In this document: piece by piece, positions 53,400 through 62,505 of the stretch
Numbering within the stretch: position 1 is the first letter of the stretch
Layout of the letters: every line of letters starts with the position of its first letter
From: Streptomyces sp. CB02058
GTDB taxonomy: Bacteria > Actinomycetota > Actinomycetes > Streptomycetales > Streptomycetaceae
Length of the DNA: 64,000 nucleotides
Assembly (NCBI RefSeq): GCF_001905505.1
Contig: NZ_LIPG01000001.1
Coordinates: forward strand, 372,001 to 436,000
Direction of reading: 5' to 3'
The notes under the pieces: generated by a model
Told to the model about the DNA's origin: nothing
Seen by the model: the letters and a program-made list of their open reading frames with translations, nothing else
The model's database searches: none
Made by a program: the position numbers and the translations under genes

Positions 53400-53864
53400 G
53401 TGCTGAACGGGTTCAAGGACTTCATCCTTCGCGGGAACGTCATCTCCATGGCCATCGGCCTCGCGGTGGGAGCTGCCTTCACCGCCGTCGTCACCGGCTT
53501 CAGCAACGCGTTCATCGTGCCGCTGATCGGCCTCTTCACCCGGGGCACCGGTGACTTCAGCAAGGCCACCTTCACCGTCGACGGCGTGAAGTTCCCCTAC
53601 GGCCTCTTCATCAGCGCCACCATCGCCTTCCTCATCACCGCCGCGGTCCTCTACTTCCTCGTCGTCGTCCCCATGGCCAAGGTCCAGAACCGCTTCACGG
53701 CCAAGGAGGAGGAGGAGAAGGCCGACATCAAGGCCGCCCTCCGCGACTGCCCGCGCTGCTTCACCGAGATTCCCGCCATCGCGACCCGCTGCGCCCACTG
53801 CACCAGCGACGTCGAGCCCGACGCGGAGGCCCGCGCGCTCGCCGGGCTCCCCGCCCAGCGCTGA
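53400..53864 (+). CDS. mscL: Large-conductance mechanosensitive channel (MscL) with C-terminal zinc-ribbon-like motif
   Basis: This 154-residue two-helix channel opens under membrane tension to release solutes after hypo-osmotic shock. It starts at GTG 53400 with GAGGAG 8 bases upstream. The family N-terminus GFKDFILRGNVI and TM1 AIGLAVGAAFTAVV are clear. After TM2 and an acidic helix, the last ~40 residues hold two CxxC pairs (C117/C120 and C131/C134), a zinc-ribbon pattern not present in the E. coli protein (136 residues). Confidence 0.92.
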   Translation: MLNGFKDFILRGNVISMAIGLAVGAAFTAVVTGFSNAFIVPLIGLFTRGTGDFSKATFTVDGVKFPYGLFISATIAFLITAAVLYFLVVVPMAKVQNRFTAKEEEEKADIKAALRDCPRCFTEIPAIATRCAHCTSDVEPDAEARALAGLPAQR

Positions 53865-53920
53865 CCCGCCGCCGCGCGGCCCGGTACGGCCCGGCGCGGA
53901 CGAACCACCCGTACGGCCCA

Positions 53921-53944
53921 GGGCGGATCCACCAGGATCCGCCC
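53921..53944 (+). terminator. Terminator downstream of mscL
   Basis: A perfect 10-bp stem (53921-53930 with 53935-53944) with a 4-base ACCA loop lies 56 bases after the mscL stop. Confidence 0.7.
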
Positions 53945-54017
53945 CTGCCGTCTGTGTCCCCGGCCTCCTCGCACAAGGGAACTAGCTCCCCTCGCCTCGC
54001 GTTGACCAGAACAGGAG

Positions 54018-54037
54018 GCTCCACTGGGGAGTGGAGC
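54018..54037 (+). other. Leader hairpin upstream of htpX
   Basis: A perfect 8-bp stem (54018-54025 with 54030-54037) with a GGGG loop lies ~46 bases before the htpX GTG. It could be a 5' UTR structure or a regulator site; there is no further evidence. Confidence 0.4.
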
Positions 54038-54083
54038 ACCACAGAGCAAGGGTTCCCCTGCTGCACCACTTGGAGGGCGTACC

Positions 54084-54947
54084 GTGCACCGCCGGCACAA
54101 CGGGCTGAAAACCGCTGTACTCCTCGGGGGCCTCTCGGCCCTCATCATCGTCATCGGCAGCTTCTTCGGACGCACCGGCCTGATCGTGGCCCTCTTCGTC
54201 GCGCTCGCCACCAACGCCTACGCGTACTGGAACAGCGACAAGCTCGCCCTGCGTGCCATGAGGGCCCGCCCGGTCAGTGAATTCGAGGCACCGCAGCTCT
54301 ACCGCATCGTGCGCGAGCTCTCGACCGCGGCCCGCCAGCCCATGCCCCGGCTCTACATCTCCCCGACGCAGGCGCCCAACGCCTTCGCCACCGGCCGCAA
54401 CCCGCGCAACGCCGCGGTGTGCTGCACCGAAGGCATCCTCCAGATCCTGGACGAGCGAGAACTGCGCGGTGTCCTCGGCCATGAGCTGAGCCACGTCTAC
54501 AACCGCGACATCCTCATCTCGTCCGTCGCGGGCGCCCTGGCCTCCGTCGTCATGTTCCTGGTCAACTTCGCCTGGCTCATCCCCGTGGGCCGGTCGGACG
54601 ACGACGACGGCCCAGGACTCCTCGGGATGCTCCTGGTCATGATCCTCGGCCCGCTCGCCGCCTCGGTGATCCAGCTGGCCGTCAGCCGCTCCCGGGAGTA
54701 CGAGGCCGACGCCTCCGGAGCCCAGCTCACCGGCGACCCGCTCGCCCTGGCCGACGCCCTGCGCAAGCTCGACGCCGGCACCAAACAGCTTCCGCTGCCG
54801 CCCGAACCCCGGCTGGAGACCGCGAGTCACATGATGATCGCGAACCCTTTCCGGCCCGGTCAGGGCATGTCCAAGATGTTCTCCACTCACCCGCCCATGG
54901 CTGAACGCATCGCCCGACTCGAGCAGATGGCAGGGTATCGACCATGA
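54084..54947 (+). CDS. htpX: HtpX-type membrane zinc metalloprotease (M48)
   Basis: This 287-residue inner-membrane protease degrades damaged membrane proteins. Two N-terminal transmembrane segments (about residues 10-27 and 32-48) are followed by the HELSH zinc site (H133, E134, H137) and two more hydrophobic segments. The third ligand Glu lies in [11 protein letters not shown]. The GTG has GGAGGG upstream. It overlaps yccF by 4 bases, so the two are co-translated. Confidence 0.93.
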   Translation: MHRRHNGLKTAVLLGGLSALIIVIGSFFGRTGLIVALFVALATNAYAYWNSDKLALRAMRARPVSEFEAPQLYRIVRELSTAARQPMPRLYISPTQAPNAFATGRNPRNAAVCCTEGILQILDERELRGVLGHELSHVYNRDILISSVAGALASVVMFLVNFAWLIPVGRSDDDDGPGLLGMLLVMILGPLAASVIQLAVSRSREYEADASGAQLTGDPLALADALRKLDAGTKQLPLPPEPRLETASHMMIANPFRPGQGMSKMFSTHPPMAERIARLEQMAGYRP

Positions 54948-55336
54948 ACGCAATCCTGAACGTCATATGGCTGGTCCTGTGCGGACTCTGGATGTTCCTG
55001 GGCTACATCGCCGCGGGGCTCCTGCTCTGCATCACGATCATCGGCATCCCCTTCGGCGTGGCCGCGTTCCGTATCGGCGTCTACGCCCTCTGGCCCTTCG
55101 GCCGCACCGTCGTGGACCGTCCCGGCGCCGGAGGCGGCTCCCTCATCGGCAACGTCCTCTGGGTCATCCTGGCGGGCTGGTGGCTCGCGCTCGGGCACAT
55201 CTGCACCGGTATCGCCCTGTGCATCACGATCATCGGCATCCCGCTGGGCATCGCGAACTTCAAGCTCATCCCGGTCTCGCTGATGCCCTTCGGCAAGGAG
55301 ATCGTCCCGAGCGACCAGCCGCTCGTGGGCCACTGA
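54944..55336 (+). CDS. yccF: YccF-family inner-membrane protein
   Basis: This 130-residue membrane protein is made of two YccF repeats of ~50 residues, each with CITIIGIP followed by a Phe-Gly motif (WPFGRTVV and MPFGKEIV). Family function is unknown. The ATG overlaps the htpX stop, suggesting a link to membrane stress. Confidence 0.9.
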   Translation: MNAILNVIWLVLCGLWMFLGYIAAGLLLCITIIGIPFGVAAFRIGVYALWPFGRTVVDRPGAGGGSLIGNVLWVILAGWWLALGHICTGIALCITIIGIPLGIANFKLIPVSLMPFGKEIVPSDQPLVGH

Positions 55337-55415
55337 CACGACAGCCGGCCGGCAACCGCACCCTTCCTGAAAGCGTCATGGCTTGCAGGAACGAGTGACG
55401 GGTAGGAACGCGAAC

Positions 55416-55688
55416 ATGAGCATCATCAGCTGGATCGTCCTTGGGCTGCTGGCCGGCGCCATCGCCAAAATCCTCCTACCGGGCCGCGATCCCGGAGGCA
55501 TCATCGGCACCACCCTGATAGGCATCGTGGGTGCCTTCCTCGGCGGCTGGCTGTCGTCGCGCTTCCTGGACCGCCCCATCAGCACGGACTTCTTCGACGC
55601 GGCGACCTGGGTGGCCGCCATCGCGGGATCCCTCGTCCTGCTGATCGCCTACCGGCTGCTCTTCGGCAACTCCCGCGAACGCCGCTGA
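55416..55688 (+). CDS. GlsB/YeaQ/YmgE-family membrane protein (transglycosylase-associated)
   Basis: This 90-residue protein has three hydrophobic helices with Gly-rich cores (GLLAGAIAKILLPGRDPGG is the signature). The family is stress-induced in many bacteria and of unknown biochemical role. ATG 55416 has AGGAA upstream. It follows yccF by 79 bases on the same strand. Confidence 0.88.
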   Translation: MSIISWIVLGLLAGAIAKILLPGRDPGGIIGTTLIGIVGAFLGGWLSSRFLDRPISTDFFDAATWVAAIAGSLVLLIAYRLLFGNSRERR

Positions 55689-55730
55689 GCACGGCACAGC
55701 CCTTCCGGACACGCCCGCGGAAACGGCTAC

Positions 55731-55764
55731 GGGGCGGGCCATGCCGACCGGCACACCCCGCCCC
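55731..55764. terminator. Bidirectional terminator between glsB-like gene and yajQ
   Basis: An 8-bp G+C stem (55731-55738 with 55757-55764) encloses a 4-bp stem (55742-55745 with 55750-55753) across a 3x3 internal loop. It lies between convergent genes. Confidence 0.65.
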
Positions 55765-55796
55765 GCCGCGACCCGCTGCACACAGCAGCGAACCGC

Positions 55797-56285
55797 CTAC
55801 CGGTAGTTGGCGAACTGCACCGCGAAGTCGAGGTCCTTGCCCTTGATCAGCGCCTGCACCGCCTGAAGGTCGTCCCGGCTCTTGGAGCTGACACGCAGCT
55901 CGTCGCCCTGGACCTGCGCCTTGACGCCCTTCGGGCCCTCATCGCGGATGATCTTCGCCACCTTCTTGGCGTTCTCCTGGGAGATGCCCTCCTCGATCGT
56001 GGCGAAGATCTTGTACTCCTTGCCGGAGAGCTGCGGCTCACCCGCGTCCAGCGACTTCAGGGAGATCCCGCGCTTGATCAGCTTGGACTGGAAGATGTCG
56101 AGGATCGCCTTGACCCGCTCCTCGCCGTTCGCCTCCATCAGGATCTTCTCGCCGGACCAGGAGATCGACGCGCCCGTGCCCTTGAAGTCGTAGCGCTGGG
56201 AGATCTCCTTGGCGGCCTGGTTGAGGGCGTTGTCGACCTCCTGCCGCTCGACCTTCGAGACGATGTCGAAACTGGAGTCGGCCAT
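55797..56285 (-). CDS. yajQ: YajQ-family nucleotide-binding protein
   Basis: This 162-residue soluble protein of the YajQ family has two ferredoxin-like domains. The N-terminus [21 protein letters not shown] is highly conserved. Members bind nucleotides, and a Xanthomonas homologue binds cyclic di-GMP. The ATG at 56285 has AAGGAG ~9 bases upstream. Convergent with the glsB-like gene; tRNA-Tyr lies beyond on the + strand. Confidence 0.95.
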   Translation of the reverse strand: MADSSFDIVSKVERQEVDNALNQAAKEISQRYDFKGTGASISWSGEKILMEANGEERVKAILDIFQSKLIKRGISLKSLDAGEPQLSGKEYKIFATIEEGISQENAKKVAKIIRDEGPKGVKAQVQGDELRVSSKSRDDLQAVQALIKGKDLDFAVQFANYR

Positions 56286-56449
56286 GACGTGTGGCTCCTT
56301 GCGTCGTATGCGTTGGGTACGGCACAAAGCCTAGCCACCCCCGCCCGCCCCCGGCGCTGATCAACCAGGTGGCGGAGCACCCCTGGGCATCAGGTATCGT
56401 TTACGTCGTCGCCAAGGAGCCCCGAACAGGGATCCGACGCGTCGTTCCA

Positions 56450-56531
<82 letters not shown>

Positions 56532-56540
56532 CAGGACGGG

Positions 56541-56582
56541 AAACCCCGTCCGATCTGCTTAACCGCAGGTCGGGCGGGGTTT
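56541..56582 (+). terminator. Terminator of tRNA-Tyr
   Basis: An 18-bp stem (56541-56558 with 56565-56582) with two G-U pairs and a 6-base loop, ending in three Ts, starts 9 bases after the tRNA. Confidence 0.9.
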
Positions 56583-56754
56583 CTGCGTGTGTGTAAGTGT
56601 GACCACAGAAGGCGCCGATCGGCCCCCGAATCCGACCCTGACGTGAGCCCGTCCCCATCTGTCCCCCGGAGACGGGCTCATTTCGGCTCGTTCCACTCCA
56701 CCCCGGCGCGTACGTCCCGACGGCGTACCGCCGTCGGGAACGGTTCTGGCCGGG

Positions 56755-57378
56755 TCAGCCGTCGAAGTAGACGACCAGGCGGACCCCCTCGTCGCCGTGC
56801 AGCTTCGCCAACGTGTGCATGACCGACCAGACGGCACCCCACTCGCTGTCGGGCACGGCGTCCTTTCGCCGCAGGCGGCCGACGCGGAAGAGCCGGTCGC
56901 CGTCGGGCCACTCGGTGTTCTCGGGAAAGTGGCTGCCCGCGCGGTGGAGCTGCAGAGTGTCCGTGAGGCCGGACAGTTCGGCGAAGCGGGCGAGGCCGGA
57001 GTTCCGTCCGTGCATCGTCCAGCCGCCGTCAGGGTTCCGGCGGTACTCGTGAACACAGCCGTCGACCTCGTTCGCCACTTCGTCCCAGTCGGCCGCTCCC
57101 AGCTCCGCCCAGGTGATCCAGGACTCGCCGTGCAGGTCGCTGCTCCATGGTGCGAAGTCGGCGAGGACCTCTTTCGACACGTCGTGGGGGAGGCCTCGGT
57201 GATCGGCGAGCGCGCGGAACGAGCTGGTGTCGCGTACCCCGAACAGGGAGCCGAAGGCGACGTAGTCGCGTCCGTTGTAGAGGTGCGAGAGGTCGATGGC
57301 CGCGAACCACTCGCGATCGTCCTCGTCCAGCCAGCGATCCCAGCGGCACTCGATGAAGCCGTGTATGTCTGTCCCCAT
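56755..57378 (-). CDS. Phage-type conserved hypothetical protein (MGTDIHG family)
   Basis: This 207-residue protein begins MGTDIHGFIECRW, the hallmark of a widespread family in actinophages and bacterial genomes with no known function. Aromatic and acidic residues are frequent, and there is no signal peptide. Its G+C content is lower than that of its neighbours by eye. It lies next to tRNA-Tyr on the opposite strand; no integrase or attachment repeat is visible. Confidence 0.8.
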   Translation of the reverse strand: MGTDIHGFIECRWDRWLDEDDREWFAAIDLSHLYNGRDYVAFGSLFGVRDTSSFRALADHRGLPHDVSKEVLADFAPWSSDLHGESWITWAELGAADWDEVANEVDGCVHEYRRNPDGGWTMHGRNSGLARFAELSGLTDTLQLHRAGSHFPENTEWPDGDRLFRVGRLRRKDAVPDSEWGAVWSVMHTLAKLHGDEGVRLVVYFDG

Positions 57379-57501
57379 CCCGGCATTGTTCTCCGCGGGC
57401 GTGAGGCGGGCGAAGGAATTCTTCTGGCTTCGCGCCGGCTGAAGACAGCCTCTCGGGCAACACGCCTTCCCCCAGGTGTACCCCGTCGCAGGGATCGTTC
57501 A

Positions 57502-57530
57502 GCCGGCACCCGCGTTGGCTGGGTGCCGGC
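57502..57530. repeat. Perfect 10-bp inverted repeat in divergent intergenic region
   Basis: Arms 57502-57511 and 57521-57530 flank a 9-base loop. The surrounding region 57379-57679 (301 bp) holds no supported gene; it should contain promoters for the divergent hypothetical genes. Confidence 0.6.
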
Positions 57531-57679
57531 GGTCCGTGACGTTGCTCCACTCTTGTCGTCGGCCGGACTGCTGACGATGATTCGGCCAGGGGCCACGTCG
57601 AGCGGGGGACGGCTACAGGCCGTCCCGTCGCGACGCTCCGGGAGTACGCGCCGGATCAGCCTGACGACTTGGGGGAGCC

Positions 57680-58264
57680 GTGAACACAGGTGTGGCAACA
57701 GTGCTGGTCGCCCTGGTCGGCGTGGTGGGCACCCTGCTCGCCCCGCTCACCACGAACTGGGTGAGCGCACGCGTCCGTCTGCAGGAGTTCGACCTGCAGC
57801 AGCGAGCGAGCGCCCTCACACGGGAAGAAGAGGCGGCAACGGCCGACCTGGAGCGCCGCCGGGCGGCCTATATCGCTCTGAACAGCAGCGCCAGGCTGTG
57901 GCGCCTCCTGCTCATGGAGGATGTGCACGCCCTGCGGGCGGGCGGCAGCACCGGAGAACAGACGGAGCAAGCCCGCCAGGCGTTCCAGGCGGACTTCGCC
58001 CAGGCGCAGATGCTGATTCCTGACCACGTCCTGGATGCGGCGAACCGGGTACGCATCGCGCTGGCGGACGCGCGCAAGCGCCTCGACCGCCATACCGAGG
58101 GTGATGGAGCGAGTGAGGCCGCGTGGCAGGACCTGTATGACTTCGTTCTGGGCGTCTGGGGTGAGATCACCGAGATGCAGGCAGCCATGCGGAAGGACCT
58201 GGGGGTTGGTTCGGGGGTGCCGGTACCGTCCGAGCGCTCCGAGACCTACCAGGCCGGTTCGTAG
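57680..58264 (+). CDS. Hypothetical membrane-anchored coiled-coil protein
   Basis: This 194-residue protein has one N-terminal transmembrane segment (about residues 5-28) and then charged helices with heptad pattern (LQEFDLQQRASALTREEEAAT), likely a coiled coil. The GTG is preceded by GGGGGAG. Such proteins are common in Streptomyces and have no known function. Confidence 0.7.
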   Translation: MNTGVATVLVALVGVVGTLLAPLTTNWVSARVRLQEFDLQQRASALTREEEAATADLERRRAAYIALNSSARLWRLLLMEDVHALRAGGSTGEQTEQARQAFQADFAQAQMLIPDHVLDAANRVRIALADARKRLDRHTEGDGASEAAWQDLYDFVLGVWGEITEMQAAMRKDLGVGSGVPVPSERSETYQAGS

Positions 58265-58383
58265 GGCTTCGTAGGGCTGGGCGCAGGTGTGGCGAAGTAC
58301 GACCGCGCTGTGCGTGCGGGCTGCTCGGCCTCGTGCCAGCCTGGTCGTAACGCTGGTTCCCATCAGGCAGGTCGAGGAGCGCC

Positions 58384-58608
58384 ATGAACAGGGACAACCC
58401 GTCGCCGGACGAGCCGGGGCGAAGCCGCCGGGACGCGGATCAGGGCCGGGACGAGAAGGAGCGTCGCAGCGGGCACGAGGGTGAGAAGCCGAAGCCGGCG
58501 AAGCAGCCTTCGGGGCTCACCGTCCGGACCACAGGACTCGTGCTCGACACCGGTGACGGCCGTGACGAGGAAGAGATCGACGGCATTCCCACGGAGCGTG
58601 AGGTCTAG
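58384..58608 (+). CDS. Small charged hypothetical protein
   Basis: This 74-residue, strongly charged and probably disordered protein has an ATG preceded by GAGGAG. Its last ~30 residues (LTVRTTGLVLDTGDG) look more ordered. It ends 14 bases from the convergent MFS gene. The ribosome site and frame support a real gene; no function is known. Confidence 0.6.
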   Translation: MNRDNPSPDEPGRSRRDADQGRDEKERRSGHEGEKPKPAKQPSGLTVRTTGLVLDTGDGRDEEEIDGIPTEREV

Positions 58609-58622
58609 CCGGACCGGGCCGC

Positions 58623-59819
58623 CTACGCCCGAACCCCGGCCGGGCGCCTCAGCAGGTACGCACCGGCGCAGGTGACCAGGACCGCCATGCAGGCGATGAA
58701 CACCAGCCCCGCGTCCTGGAGACCGATGTGGACCGAGAGGATGCCGACACCGATCACGGGCAGCGAGATGCCCGCGTACGCCACCACGAACAGCGTCGAG
58801 ATCACCGCCGCCCGCCGGTCACCGGGTGAGGCCGCGGCCACCTGGGCCAGGGCCGCCCGGAAGGCCAGGCCCTGGCCTGCGCCGCCCAGGAGCGCGCTCA
58901 GTACGACCAGGGGCAGCAGCTGCCACCACAGCGCGGCGGCCAGCAGGGCGAGTCCGGCGAGAAGGCCCGCGCAGCCCAGGGGGAGGGACCGGCTCTCGCC
59001 GATCCTGCCGACCGCCGACTGTCCGGCGATCGAGGCGAAGAAAGCCAGTGCGACGATCAGCCCGCCCACGGCGTGGTTGTCCACGTCCAGGAACTGGGCG
59101 AGGAACGCCGGGCTGACCGAGGTGAACACGCCGAACAGCGCGAACCCCACGAACGAGGCGAGCGCCGCCGGTCGGAACACCGCGCGCACCTCCGGCGGCA
59201 GTCCGGGACGCTGCGGGCGGACGGTGGCGAGGGGCCGTCGCTCGCGCACGGTCTCCCTCAGCGCCAGCAGGACGGCAGCCGAGGCCGCCAGCAGCGCCAG
59301 GTGCACGAGGAACGGCAGGTACAGCGGCCAGGGGGCGTACTGCGCGAGGAGCCCGGCGAGCAGCGGGCCGCAGCCCAGGCCGCCCATGTTGGCGGCCGTC
59401 GCGACGAACGAGGCCCTGGGCGAGCCCTTGCCGGGCGCCAGCTCCATCACGTACGCCGTGGCCGCCCCGGTGAACAGCCCGGCCGACAGTCCCGACAGCA
59501 GCCGTCCCGCGTAGAGCCAGCCCAGGGCCGTGGCGCACAGGAAGCAGACGGCGCTCGCCGCCGCGCACACCAGGCCCCAGAGCAGCACCGGGCGTCGGCC
59601 CACCGCGTCGGAGGCGTTGCCCGCCAGCAGGAGCACCCCGATGACGCCGAAGGCGTACACGGCGTACACGACGGTCACCGTCAGCTCGGAAAAGCCGAGC
59701 TTGTCCTGGTAGAGGCTGTAGAGAGGCGTCGGCAGGGTGGTCCCGGCCATGCACACGGCGAAGACCGCCCCGCCCGCGTAACAGGGGAGCCACCCTCGGC
59801 GTGCAAGGCCACCGTCCAT
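58623..59819 (-). CDS. Major facilitator superfamily transporter (drug-efflux type)
   Basis: This 398-residue protein has 12 predicted transmembrane helices. The inter-helix motif GNASDAVGRRPVLLWG (A-motif) follows TM2, and GCGPLLAGLLA fits the C-motif of antiporters. It lies 52 bases downstream of a response regulator on the same strand, so it could be part of that regulon. ATG 59819 begins MDGGLARRGW. Confidence 0.88.
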   Translation of the reverse strand: MDGGLARRGWLPCYAGGAVFAVCMAGTTLPTPLYSLYQDKLGFSELTVTVVYAVYAFGVIGVLLLAGNASDAVGRRPVLLWGLVCAAASAVCFLCATALGWLYAGRLLSGLSAGLFTGAATAYVMELAPGKGSPRASFVATAANMGGLGCGPLLAGLLAQYAPWPLYLPFLVHLALLAASAAVLLALRETVRERRPLATVRPQRPGLPPEVRAVFRPAALASFVGFALFGVFTSVSPAFLAQFLDVDNHAVGGLIVALAFFASIAGQSAVGRIGESRSLPLGCAGLLAGLALLAAALWWQLLPLVVLSALLGGAGQGLAFRAALAQVAAASPGDRRAAVISTLFVVAYAGISLPVIGVGILSVHIGLQDAGLVFIACMAVLVTCAGAYLLRRPAGVRA

Positions 59820-59871
59820 GCGGCCGACGCTATCCCGCGAGCGTTCCGGCGAGCCGTAACGCCTCGCGGGC

Positions 59872-60516
59872 CTAGGACTCCAGGTACCTCAGGACCGCGA
59901 GGATCCGCCGGCTGTGACCGGTGGTGTGCGACAGCTCCAGCTTGTCGAAGATGGCGTTGAGGTTCTTCTCCACCGCACTGACGGAGATGTGCAGTTGCTT
60001 CGCGATCGCCGTGTTGGTGAGCCCTTGGGCCAGGTGCTCGAGCACACTGCGTTCGCGGGGCGTGAGGCGCGCCAGGGGATCCCCGTGTGTGGAGCGGATG
60101 ACCAGTTGCCGGACCACCTCGGGATCGATGGCGGCGCCACCCGCCTGGATACGCTCCAACGCGTCCAGGAACTCGTCGACCTGCGCGACCCGGTCCTTGA
60201 GGAGATACCCCACGCGTTCCGCGCTGAAGGCCAGCAACCGGGCCGCGTAGTGGCGTTCTATGTGCTGGGAGAGGACCAGTACGCCGGTTTCCGGCCAGCG
60301 CTCGCGGATCTCCAGCGCCGCGAGCAGCCCCTCGGTGGTGTGCGTGGGAGGCATCCTGATGTCGAGGACGACGATGTCCGGCCGCCGCGTCTCCATCTCC
60401 TTCAGCAGCGGGGCCGCTTCCCCGAACGATGCCAGGACCTCGTGCCCCTCCTCGACGAGGAGCCGTACCAGGCCCTCCCGCAGCAGCGTCGAGTCCTCGG
60501 CGAGCATCAGGCGCAT
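59872..60516 (-). CDS. NarL/LuxR-family response regulator of the downstream two-component pair
   Basis: This 214-residue regulator has phospho-acceptor D52 (IVVLDIRM) in the receiver and a LuxR helix-turn-helix (LTPRERSVLEHLAQGLTN). The ATG has GGAGC upstream and overlaps the 3' end of the kinase by 10 bases. It is the cognate partner of the kinase at 60507. Confidence 0.93.
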   Translation of the reverse strand: MRLMLAEDSTLLREGLVRLLVEEGHEVLASFGEAAPLLKEMETRRPDIVVLDIRMPPTHTTEGLLAALEIRERWPETGVLVLSQHIERHYAARLLAFSAERVGYLLKDRVAQVDEFLDALERIQAGGAAIDPEVVRQLVIRSTHGDPLARLTPRERSVLEHLAQGLTNTAIAKQLHISVSAVEKNLNAIFDKLELSHTTGHSRRILAVLRYLES

Positions 60517-61649
60517 GGAAGCTCCGCGGTCACCATGGTGGGTCCCCCCTCGGGGCTGTCGATGTGCAGGGTGCCGTCCAGCGCGTCCACCCTGCTGCGC
60601 AGGCCGCTGAGCCCGATGCCCGCGGGATCCGCGCCGCCCCTGCCGTTGTCCTGGGTGCGCACCGTGAGCACCCCGCCGTCCAGCACCACGTGTACGGACA
60701 CCGCCGTGGCTCCGGAGTGTTTGGCCGCGTTGGTCACGCACTCCGACACCACGAAGTACGCGGCGGTCTCCACCGGCCGTGGCAGGGGCCGGCTGACGTC
60801 GAACACAGTACGGACGGGTATGGAACACCGCTCGGACACCCCTCTCAGGGCCTCTTCGAGACCCAGGCTGTCGAGCGCCGACGGATAGACCCGCCAGGCC
60901 ACTTCGCGCAGTTCCGCGAGTACGTCCCTGGACTCCTGGTGTGCCTGGAGCAGCAGAGCCTCCGTCTGCTCGGGCTCGCGCCCCCTGCGTGCCCGGCCGA
61001 GCAGCATGGCCAGCGCCACCAGCCGCTGCTGGATCCCGTCATGGATGTCCCGCTCGATGCGCCGGCGTTCGGCGTCCACCGCCCGCAGGACCGCCGCCCG
61101 GCTGCTGGACAGTTCGTCGATGCGCCGGCGCAGCAGCTCCTGCTCGGAGGGGCCGAAGTACTCGCGGGCGAGCCGGGAGTCCAGGGCGACGAGCGAACGG
61201 AGCCCTTGCAGGTCGAGAAAGAGCAGCACCCCGCCGAGGACTGCCTGCACCAGCAGTTCGTCCCACCCGAGCGAGCCCTGGACCGCCCCCCTGGACAGCA
61301 GCGCCGCAAGGACGGCACCAAAACCCAGCAGCCCGATCACGAGGGCGCACAACAGGCCGGCGCAGCTGCGGATCGCGAGGTGGCGGAGGACCTTCCGGCC
61401 GGACGCCTCGTAGTGCTCGGGGAAGCGGTCGTCGAAGAAGAAGGACCTCCGGGCCCGTTCCACGCCCGTAAGCCGCAGGGCTCCCGCCACGATGACGCCG
61501 AGGGCGCGGGCCCGGCCGGGAGGCCACAGCAGGAAGGGGAGGAGAGCGGTGCCGGCCACGAGGAAGTAGAGGAGTCCGGCCAGGGCGGTCGCGCACCCGA
61601 GGATCGTGCCCAGGCCCCGGCGTAACCAGGTGAATGTCCGACCCCCCAC
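60507..61649 (-). CDS. Sensor histidine kinase (NarL-type)
   Basis: This 380-residue membrane kinase has four to five transmembrane segments, phosphorylation site H203 in ERDIHDGIQ, and a HATPase_c domain (NDNGRGGADP-like G1). I chose GTG 61649 because a good promoter ends 8 bases before it and the codons upstream (with CTA, CGA and TCT) are unlike neighbouring genes. ATG 61739, overlapping the dedA stop, is the alternative and would add 30 residues. Confidence 0.85.
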   Translation of the reverse strand: MGGRTFTWLRRGLGTILGCATALAGLLYFLVAGTALLPFLLWPPGRARALGVIVAGALRLTGVERARRSFFFDDRFPEHYEASGRKVLRHLAIRSCAGLLCALVIGLLGFGAVLAALLSRGAVQGSLGWDELLVQAVLGGVLLFLDLQGLRSLVALDSRLAREYFGPSEQELLRRRIDELSSSRAAVLRAVDAERRRIERDIHDGIQQRLVALAMLLGRARRGREPEQTEALLLQAHQESRDVLAELREVAWRVYPSALDSLGLEEALRGVSERCSIPVRTVFDVSRPLPRPVETAAYFVVSECVTNAAKHSGATAVSVHVVLDGGVLTVRTQDNGRGGADPAGIGLSGLRSRVDALDGTLHIDSPEGGPTMVTAELPCA

Positions 61650-61657
61650 GACGGCGG

Positions 61658-61686
61658 AGCCTAGTGCGGAGGCGGGGTCCCGGCAA
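61658..61686 (-). promoter_or_regulatory. Candidate leaderless promoter of the histidine kinase gene
   Basis: On the minus strand TTGCCG (61686-61681) and TAGGCT (61663-61658) are 17 bases apart, a near-consensus housekeeping pair. The start site would fall within ~2 bases of GTG 61649. Confidence 0.6.
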
Positions 61687-61735
61687 GATCGATCGGGCGG
61701 GCGCGGGGCCGCCGTCCGGAGGTCCCCGGAGCGGG

Positions 61736-62395
61736 TCATGAATCGCGGCGGTGCCGGGCCCGGCTGCTGGAGCGCAGCCTCGACGCGACGTATGCGACGA
61801 CGGCCAGGACCGCCAGGGCCAGCACGGCCTTGGACGCGAACCCGACGTAGGTCCCCACCGTCTCCCACCGGTCGCCGAGCCAGTAACCCGCCATCACCAG
61901 GACCGAGTTCCAGATCAGGCTGCCGAGCGTAGTCAGCGCGACGAAGACGTGCAGGGGCATGCGCTCCACTCCGGCGGGGACGGAGATGAGGCTGCGGAAG
62001 ATCGGCACCATGCGGCCGAAGAAGACCGCCTTGGTGCCGTGCTTCGCGAACCACTCCTCCGTCCGCACCAGATCGGAGGCCTTCACCAGCGGCAACTTCC
62101 CCCAGACGGTGTGCATGCGTTCACGGCCGAACGCCGCGCCGATCCAGTAGAGGGCCACCGCCCCCACGACCGAGCCGAGTGTGGTCCAGAACAGCGCGGA
62201 AGCCAGGCTGAGGACCCCCTGCCCGGCGGCGAAGCCGGTCAGGGGCAGGATCACTTCGCTCGGCAGCGGCGGGAACAGGTTCTCCAGCGCGATGGCCAGA
62301 CCCGCTCCGGGACCGCCCATGGTCTCGACGAGCTCCGTCGCCCAGCCCGCGATGCCCGAGGCTTCCTGCGGCGAAGCCGAGTACGTGAGATGCAT
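61736..62395 (-). CDS. DedA/VTT-family membrane protein
   Basis: This 219-residue membrane protein of the DedA family (undecaprenyl-phosphate or lipid flippase-related) has the conserved FPPLPSEVILPLTGF region and the GFFGRMVPIFRSLISVPAG-type arginine motif. ATG 62395 has GGAG 6 bases upstream; a TTG 12 bases earlier is a weaker start. Its TGA overlaps the alternative kinase ATG. Confidence 0.9.
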   Translation of the reverse strand: MHLTYSASPQEASGIAGWATELVETMGGPGAGLAIALENLFPPLPSEVILPLTGFAAGQGVLSLASALFWTTLGSVVGAVALYWIGAAFGRERMHTVWGKLPLVKASDLVRTEEWFAKHGTKAVFFGRMVPIFRSLISVPAGVERMPLHVFVALTTLGSLIWNSVLVMAGYWLGDRWETVGTYVGFASKAVLALAVLAVVAYVASRLRSSSRARHRRDS

Positions 62396-62505
62396 GTGAG
62401 TCTCCAAGGCGGTGGGTCGTTACGCCCGGGGCGTGCACCCCGATCACCCTTCCACGTTAGAAACCGCAGCTCGACGGCCGGTATGCGGATGGCCGTCCGG
62501 TCCGC

